Source: Rickettsiales bacterium (GTDB lineage Bacteria > Pseudomonadota > Alphaproteobacteria > Rs-D84). Taken from it: 32,420 nt of DNA. A program made the translations under genes and the position numbers. Below are positions 29,303-32,420 of the stretch, one piece after another (positions within the stretch are counted from its first letter, which is position 1; each line of letters begins with the position of its first letter). The notes below the pieces were generated by a model. The model saw only the letters and a program-made list of their open reading frames with translations. It was not told the DNA's origin and did no database searches. The stretch lies in NCBI GenBank assembly GCA_031283185.1, contig JAITCH010000008.1, positions 1 through 32,420 on the forward strand. The letters are read 5' to 3'.

Positions 29303-30681
29303 TCTGCCACCTGCCAATTGGAATTCATTAATTTCGACATATCTATATGCTCCGCAGTCAACAACTCAGTCAATTCATCCGACGAATACGCCATAACGCG
29401 AATCACATGAAACTCCGGCGTATTACCAGGAAACGACCAGTTCCCTAACTTGATCGGAGGCATCATCGTATCCATCATCCTATCACTCGAAATCGTAACC
29501 CCGCCGCCGCCACCCACATTCAACGCCGCCACCGAAATAGTCGGCGTGCTTAATGAATTCGCCGCTACTTCATCAAATGCAGAAATCGTCCGTGCGGAAA
29601 ATGGCTTTATGCTAAGCGTATTTCCCACAAGCAATTCTTCCGTTATGGTCGTTCGATCCGCCACAACCCGTCCCTGCGAACTGAAAGTATTTTCCGACAA
29701 TGTCGACATCCCCGACCCAGGCAAGCCCCCGTGCAACGCCGCCGCCGTCATAGTCTTCACCCCCACAATATCCCCAGCGACCCTTAATGTCTTCACAAAC
29801 GATTTCTCTGGATTCAACCTCAACCCCTTGGCGAACAACACCGACACCGAATCAAATGTGTCCGCTGACAAATGCGGCGCAGTCGCGTCCGATGCGTCAA
29901 TCTCTACACCATCCGCCAATCGCACCCCCACAATCCCAAACCTTTGGCCGCCACTCGACATCAACAGATTCGTATCCATCGCATTTAACTCCGGCGACCC
30001 AGCCACAGGCACACGATGCAAAAATCCATCCCTGTCCAAATCATTCCCAGTCGCAGATACCCGCACCTGCACCGCGCCATCTTCGTTCACCATCGCGCCC
30101 GCGCCGATATGCCGCGCAAATCTTGCCGCCGTCATTTGCGCCGACCCCGTCATCGTAGTCGTCATATATGCGTTAATCGCAAACACACCCAGCGCAGTTT
30201 GTTTCTTTGTTATATGCACCTGCGGCGCGTTGAAAATATCCGGATGCGATGCGCGCGGGCGAGTTGCCCCATAGGCTTCAAATGTCGCAAAAAAATCATC
30301 CGCGGCGATTTTATATTCATATTCATCCGGCCAGACCGACTGATTCAATAGCATAAAATTTCGAATCGCATCGGCGAGAGTCGTAAAACGGCGCGCGGCA
30401 GAAACCTCTGCCAATTCTTGTGTTGTTTGTGCGATGCGGTCATAAACCCACGGCGCGGCAAGTCCAAGTATGCCGATGGCGAGGAGGGTTTCTAGGAGGG
30501 AGGAGCCGCGGATGGAGCGTTGGTAAGCACCAACCACCCCGCGCCCTTCGGACGCACCCCTCCACCTTGGAGGGGAATTTTTATTGACCACTACCCCGTC
30601 CGGCTGCGCCGTCCACCCCTTCGCCAGCGAAGGGGAATTTTGTGTGCGACACCGGCGAAGGGGGATTTTTATCATAAACAT
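29299..30681 (-). CDS. PilV-like type IV pilin/adhesin, paralogue 2
   Basis: The protein is 460 residues from the ATG at 30681, which has GGGGGGAG just before it. An ATG at 30675 overlapping the upstream stop (ATGA) is an equally good start. The site SIRG-SSLLETLLAIGI has Glu at +5, like paralogue 3. The leader of about 57 residues contains two translated HP-B copies (SPSLAKGWTAQPDGVVV, then SPPRWRGASEGRGVV). The body carries DRDGFLHRVPVAGSPELNAM followed by TNLLMSSGG, a close match to the R-V-P-G-x-P-E-L-N-x-M-x-T-x-L junction of PilV proteins. The remaining 270 residues are Ser/Thr/Ala/Val-rich and probably beta-structured. Confidence 0.75.
   Translation of the reverse strand: MFMIKIPLRRCRTQNSPSLAKGWTAQPDGVVVNKNSPPRWRGASEGRGVVGAYQRSIRGSSLLETLLAIGILGLAAPWVYDRIAQTTQELAEVSAARRFTTLADAIRNFMLLNQSVWPDEYEYKIAADDFFATFEAYGATRPRASHPDIFNAPQVHITKKQTALGVFAINAYMTTTMTGSAQMTAARFARHIGAGAMVNEDGAVQVRVSATGNDLDRDGFLHRVPVAGSPELNAMDTNLLMSSGGQRFGIVGVRLADGVEIDASDATAPHLSADTFDSVSVLFAKGLRLNPEKSFVKTLRVAGDIVGVKTMTAAALHGGLPGSGMSTLSENTFSSQGRVVADRTTITEELLVGNTLSIKPFSARTISAFDEVAANSLSTPTISVAALNVGGGGGVTISSDRMMDTMMPPIKLGNWSFPGNTPEFHVIRVMAYSSDELTELLTAEHIDMSKLMNSNWQVAE
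30528..30671 (+). repeat. Two HP-B copies in the prepilin leader of paralogue 2
   Basis: 30528-30582 has GCGCCCTTCGGACGC and TCCACCTTGGAGGGG. 30585-30671 has GTCCGGCTGCGCCGTCC, TTCGCCAGCGAAGGGG and a further tail unit. They are read in two different frames by the gene and yet leave it open. Confidence 0.88.
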
Positions 30682-32159
30682 TGACTCCCCCCTGCAATTA
30701 AACACTTCTTTATCTCTATCCGGCGTTCAAGGCGCGAATACATCGCATACCGGCACGCAATATTTTGCGATACGCTATTCGCATCATATTTATGACCAAG
30801 TTGCTCTATAATCGACCGGCAGGAAATCGTATCGCCATTACTTTTTTCCGGCGATGAAATTATCTTGATCGAATCATTCGAAATGTTTTGCAATCGCATA
30901 TCCGGCAACAACGATGTCCCCGCAGGTCTTATCGATACAATCGTCGGCGACGCCGTATCCCCGCCGACCAGCACCCTTGCCGTTTGATCGCGCAGCGTAA
31001 TATGCGCCGCGGACAATATCCCCGCAAACACCCCGCTGCGTTTCGTCCCCGTATCGTCATACGAAAACACATTCGCATCACTCGTAATCTCTGCAAAATT
31101 CGCAATCGTTATAAGTCCTAAATCACTAAGCGCGGTATTACTTAACTCCGCACTTCCTTGCACGCGCCATTTCAGCGGTCCGATAAACGATGATGACCCG
31201 GGCGACTGATCATAATCCAACACCGACACCAGTCCTGTTTTCAACTCTGCCCCTTGGCCGCCGTATGACGAAATGCTCCGCACCGACATACTTCCCACAT
31301 TCAACTCGCCGCGCGATAAATTCAATGCGCTATCCCCGCTGGACGCGCCTGTGAATGTCGCCGAGGTCGCCGTCAACTCCTTTATGTCATTCGTTGCCTT
31401 GGATTCGTCCGCGCCGCTGATATGCAATTTGCCGAAAAACGCCGCTGAAAACTTCATACGCAACGCCTCTAATGTCCTCGCGCCAACAACATCGTGATAC
31501 TGCATATCCAAATCTGTCTGCATCGCATTCCTTGCCGGATTCGCAGATGTGCGCGCAAGTAAATCCGAACTCGCCGCCGTTAACGGAATCCTCATAAACA
31601 CCGATGTCGTTGCAAAATCCCCAGGCAATTCCCAATCTCCCGTCGCGCCGCGCAACCCAGTCGCATCCGCAAGCCCTGCCCAGAATCCCAGGCGCATTGC
31701 CAAATTCGCCCTGCGCGATTCGCTTAATCCGCCGCCAAACGCCTCTATTAATGGCGTAGGCTCTTCGCCCTGAACCACATAGAATTTTAGATCTTGGCCC
31801 AGTGGTGTCCGAGGGTTCCATCCAAGTGGCAAGCCATATGGTTCCAAAAAGGCGGACAGCGCGGAGCCGGAAATGACCTTGTCCGGGAGTTTGTCATTAT
31901 TGTCGCGGACGAATTCTGACGCCGCTGTATAAAGCGCGATCATATGCTCTGCCGCAGCAGTGGTTTCCGCGTCAGTCGCGCGATTTGCAAGACGACCAAA
32001 TAATGTCGGCATAAACGCAATTACAACCGCAAGTATCAATAACGCTTCAAACATAAAACGGCCGGAGGCAGGAGTGTAGGGAAAAGTCGAACCACCCCGG
32101 CGGCTCCGCCGCCACCCCCCCACCCTTGGGAGGGAATTTTTTTCTTTTAGGGATTTCAA
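30672..32159 (-). CDS. PilV-like type IV pilin/adhesin, paralogue 1
   Basis: The protein is 495 residues from a TTG at 32159. The TTG start is favoured by a strong AGGAGGGAG six bases ahead and a promoter just upstream. A prepilin-type site ASG-RFMFEALLILAVV (Glu at +5) follows a 33-residue leader that is mostly translated HP-B (NSLPRVGGWRRSRRGGS). The pilin part EHMIALYTAASEFVRDNND and the junction FMRIPLTAASS..ARNAMQTDLDMQYHDVVGA again fit PilV. The tail is beta-rich and ends with several Cys (SCRSIIEQ, ACRYAMY, KCLIAGGSQCL), unlike the other two. It is the first gene of the operon; its stop overlaps the next start region. Confidence 0.75.
   Translation of the reverse strand: MKSLKEKNSLPRVGGWRRSRRGGSTFPYTPASGRFMFEALLILAVVIAFMPTLFGRLANRATDAETTAAAEHMIALYTAASEFVRDNNDKLPDKVISGSALSAFLEPYGLPLGWNPRTPLGQDLKFYVVQGEEPTPLIEAFGGGLSESRRANLAMRLGFWAGLADATGLRGATGDWELPGDFATTSVFMRIPLTAASSDLLARTSANPARNAMQTDLDMQYHDVVGARTLEALRMKFSAAFFGKLHISGADESKATNDIKELTATSATFTGASSGDSALNLSRGELNVGSMSVRSISSYGGQGAELKTGLVSVLDYDQSPGSSSFIGPLKWRVQGSAELSNTALSDLGLITIANFAEITSDANVFSYDDTGTKRSGVFAGILSAAHITLRDQTARVLVGGDTASPTIVSIRPAGTSLLPDMRLQNISNDSIKIISSPEKSNGDTISCRSIIEQLGHKYDANSVSQNIACRYAMYSRLERRIEIKKCLIAGGSQCL
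32087..32142 (+). repeat. HP-B copy in the prepilin leader of paralogue 1
   Basis: GAACCACCCCGGCGGCTCCGCCGCC then CCCCCCACCCTTGGGAGGGAATT (named in parts): GGCGGCTCCGCCGCC and CCCACCCTTGGGAGGG hairpins, in frame between start codon and peptidase site. Confidence 0.85.
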
Positions 32160-32183
32160 GACGAGCTCCCTCCTACATCGCGC

Positions 32184-32213
32184 ATTATAGAGAGATTAGG
32201 GTAGGGGGGGCAA
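32184..32213 (-). promoter_or_regulatory. Promoter of the pilV-like operon
   Basis: Minus strand: TTGCCC (32208-32213), 18-nt spacer, TATAAT (32184-32189), about 25 bp before the TTG start. The untranslated leader would be short, about 18 nt, with the AGGAGGGAG ribosome binding site inside it. Confidence 0.6.
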
Positions 32214-32242
32214 GGGGAAAATGGGAGTTGGGAAGATGGGTC

Positions 32243-32420
32243 TAACCACCCCGTCCGCCTACGCTTCGCTACGGCGCGACACCCCGCCACCATTGGCGGG
32301 GAATTTTATTCGGCCGAGATCCCCCGGTCAAGCCGGGGGATGACTTATGACCACTACCCCGTCCGCCTACGCTTCGCTACGGCGCGACACCCCGCCACCA
32401 TTGGCGGGGAATTTTATTCG
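32243..32420 (+). repeat. HP-B, HP-C, HP-B block at the window end
   Basis: HP-B 32243-32305, HP-C 32316-32344 (arms ATCCCCCGG / CCGGGGGAT), then a second HP-B from 32350 running to the window edge. The arrangement and flanks are nearly those of 1113-1250. Confidence 0.85.

Noticed and set aside
29450-30274. 274-codon plus-strand frame opposite pilV-like paralogue 2
   Set aside because: Long antisense frame without ribosome binding site or recognisable motifs; the minus-strand gene has the prepilin and PilV signatures.
1-32420. tRNA, rRNA, insertion sequences with transposase
   Set aside because: I looked for tRNA-like T-loops, rRNA segments and DDE or HUH transposase motifs and saw none, though a tRNA search program would be more reliable.

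Overview
The window looks like a piece of an alphaproteobacterial chromosome. Housekeeping genes support this: cvpA, mltA, secB, rpoH, a DciA-like gene, trxB, plsC, ftsEX, rbfA and lepA, all with Gram-negative features such as lipoboxes and an outer-membrane lytic transglycosylase. A class III (anaerobic) ribonucleotide reductase points to an anaerobic or facultative host-associated lifestyle. Tandem VirB6-like proteins and tandem PilV-like proteins suggest a lineage near the Rickettsiales or the gut RF32-type Alphaproteobacteria. That placement is an inference, not a proven assignment.

Layout. Positions 1-5.7 kb hold a BamB-like lipoprotein, cvpA and mltA (minus), secB, rpoH and a DciA-like gene. 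5.8-11.2 kb hold trxB (minus) and a three-gene anaerobic RNR locus: a free-standing 67-residue glycyl-radical module, nrdD lacking that module, and the activase nrdG. The locus is headed by two NrdR-box-like palindromes 31 bp apart. 11.4-17.9 kb is a minus-strand operon of five overlapping or closely spaced VirB6/TrbL-like membrane proteins. 18.2-22.0 kb carries plsC, a YdcF/SanA-like gene, ftsX, ftsE and a YqaA/DedA gene (minus). 22.2-24.5 kb carries rbfA and lepA (plus). 24.8-27.5 kb is a large AT-rich gene for a Cys-rich secreted protein behind a long structured leader. 27.9-32.2 kb is a minus-strand operon of three PilV-like type IV pilin/adhesin genes.

The dominant feature is repetitive hairpin DNA. 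Nearly all intergenic space consists of a few palindromic families. I name them here: HP-A is a ~155-nt long hairpin with arms that differ between copies yet stay complementary. HP-B is a compound element starting AYCACCCCG or ACTACCCCG and ending GGGGAATT or GGGGACTTTTGTGCGA. HP-C is GAGATC-CCGGGG-TCAAG-CCCCGG-GATGAC. HP-D is a short NCCCGCCTNCGCGGGNATGAC hairpin. HP-F is CCCGCTGACGCGGG. Every copy I could orient lies in the same direction on the given strand, whatever the direction of the surrounding genes. Copies also sit in frame inside at least a dozen protein genes (rpoH, trxB, nrdG, all five virB6-like genes, ftsE and all three pilV-like leader peptides). Elsewhere they abut start and stop codons directly. 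No transposase, RAYT or integrase gene is present in the window, so the mobilising machinery, if any, is elsewhere.
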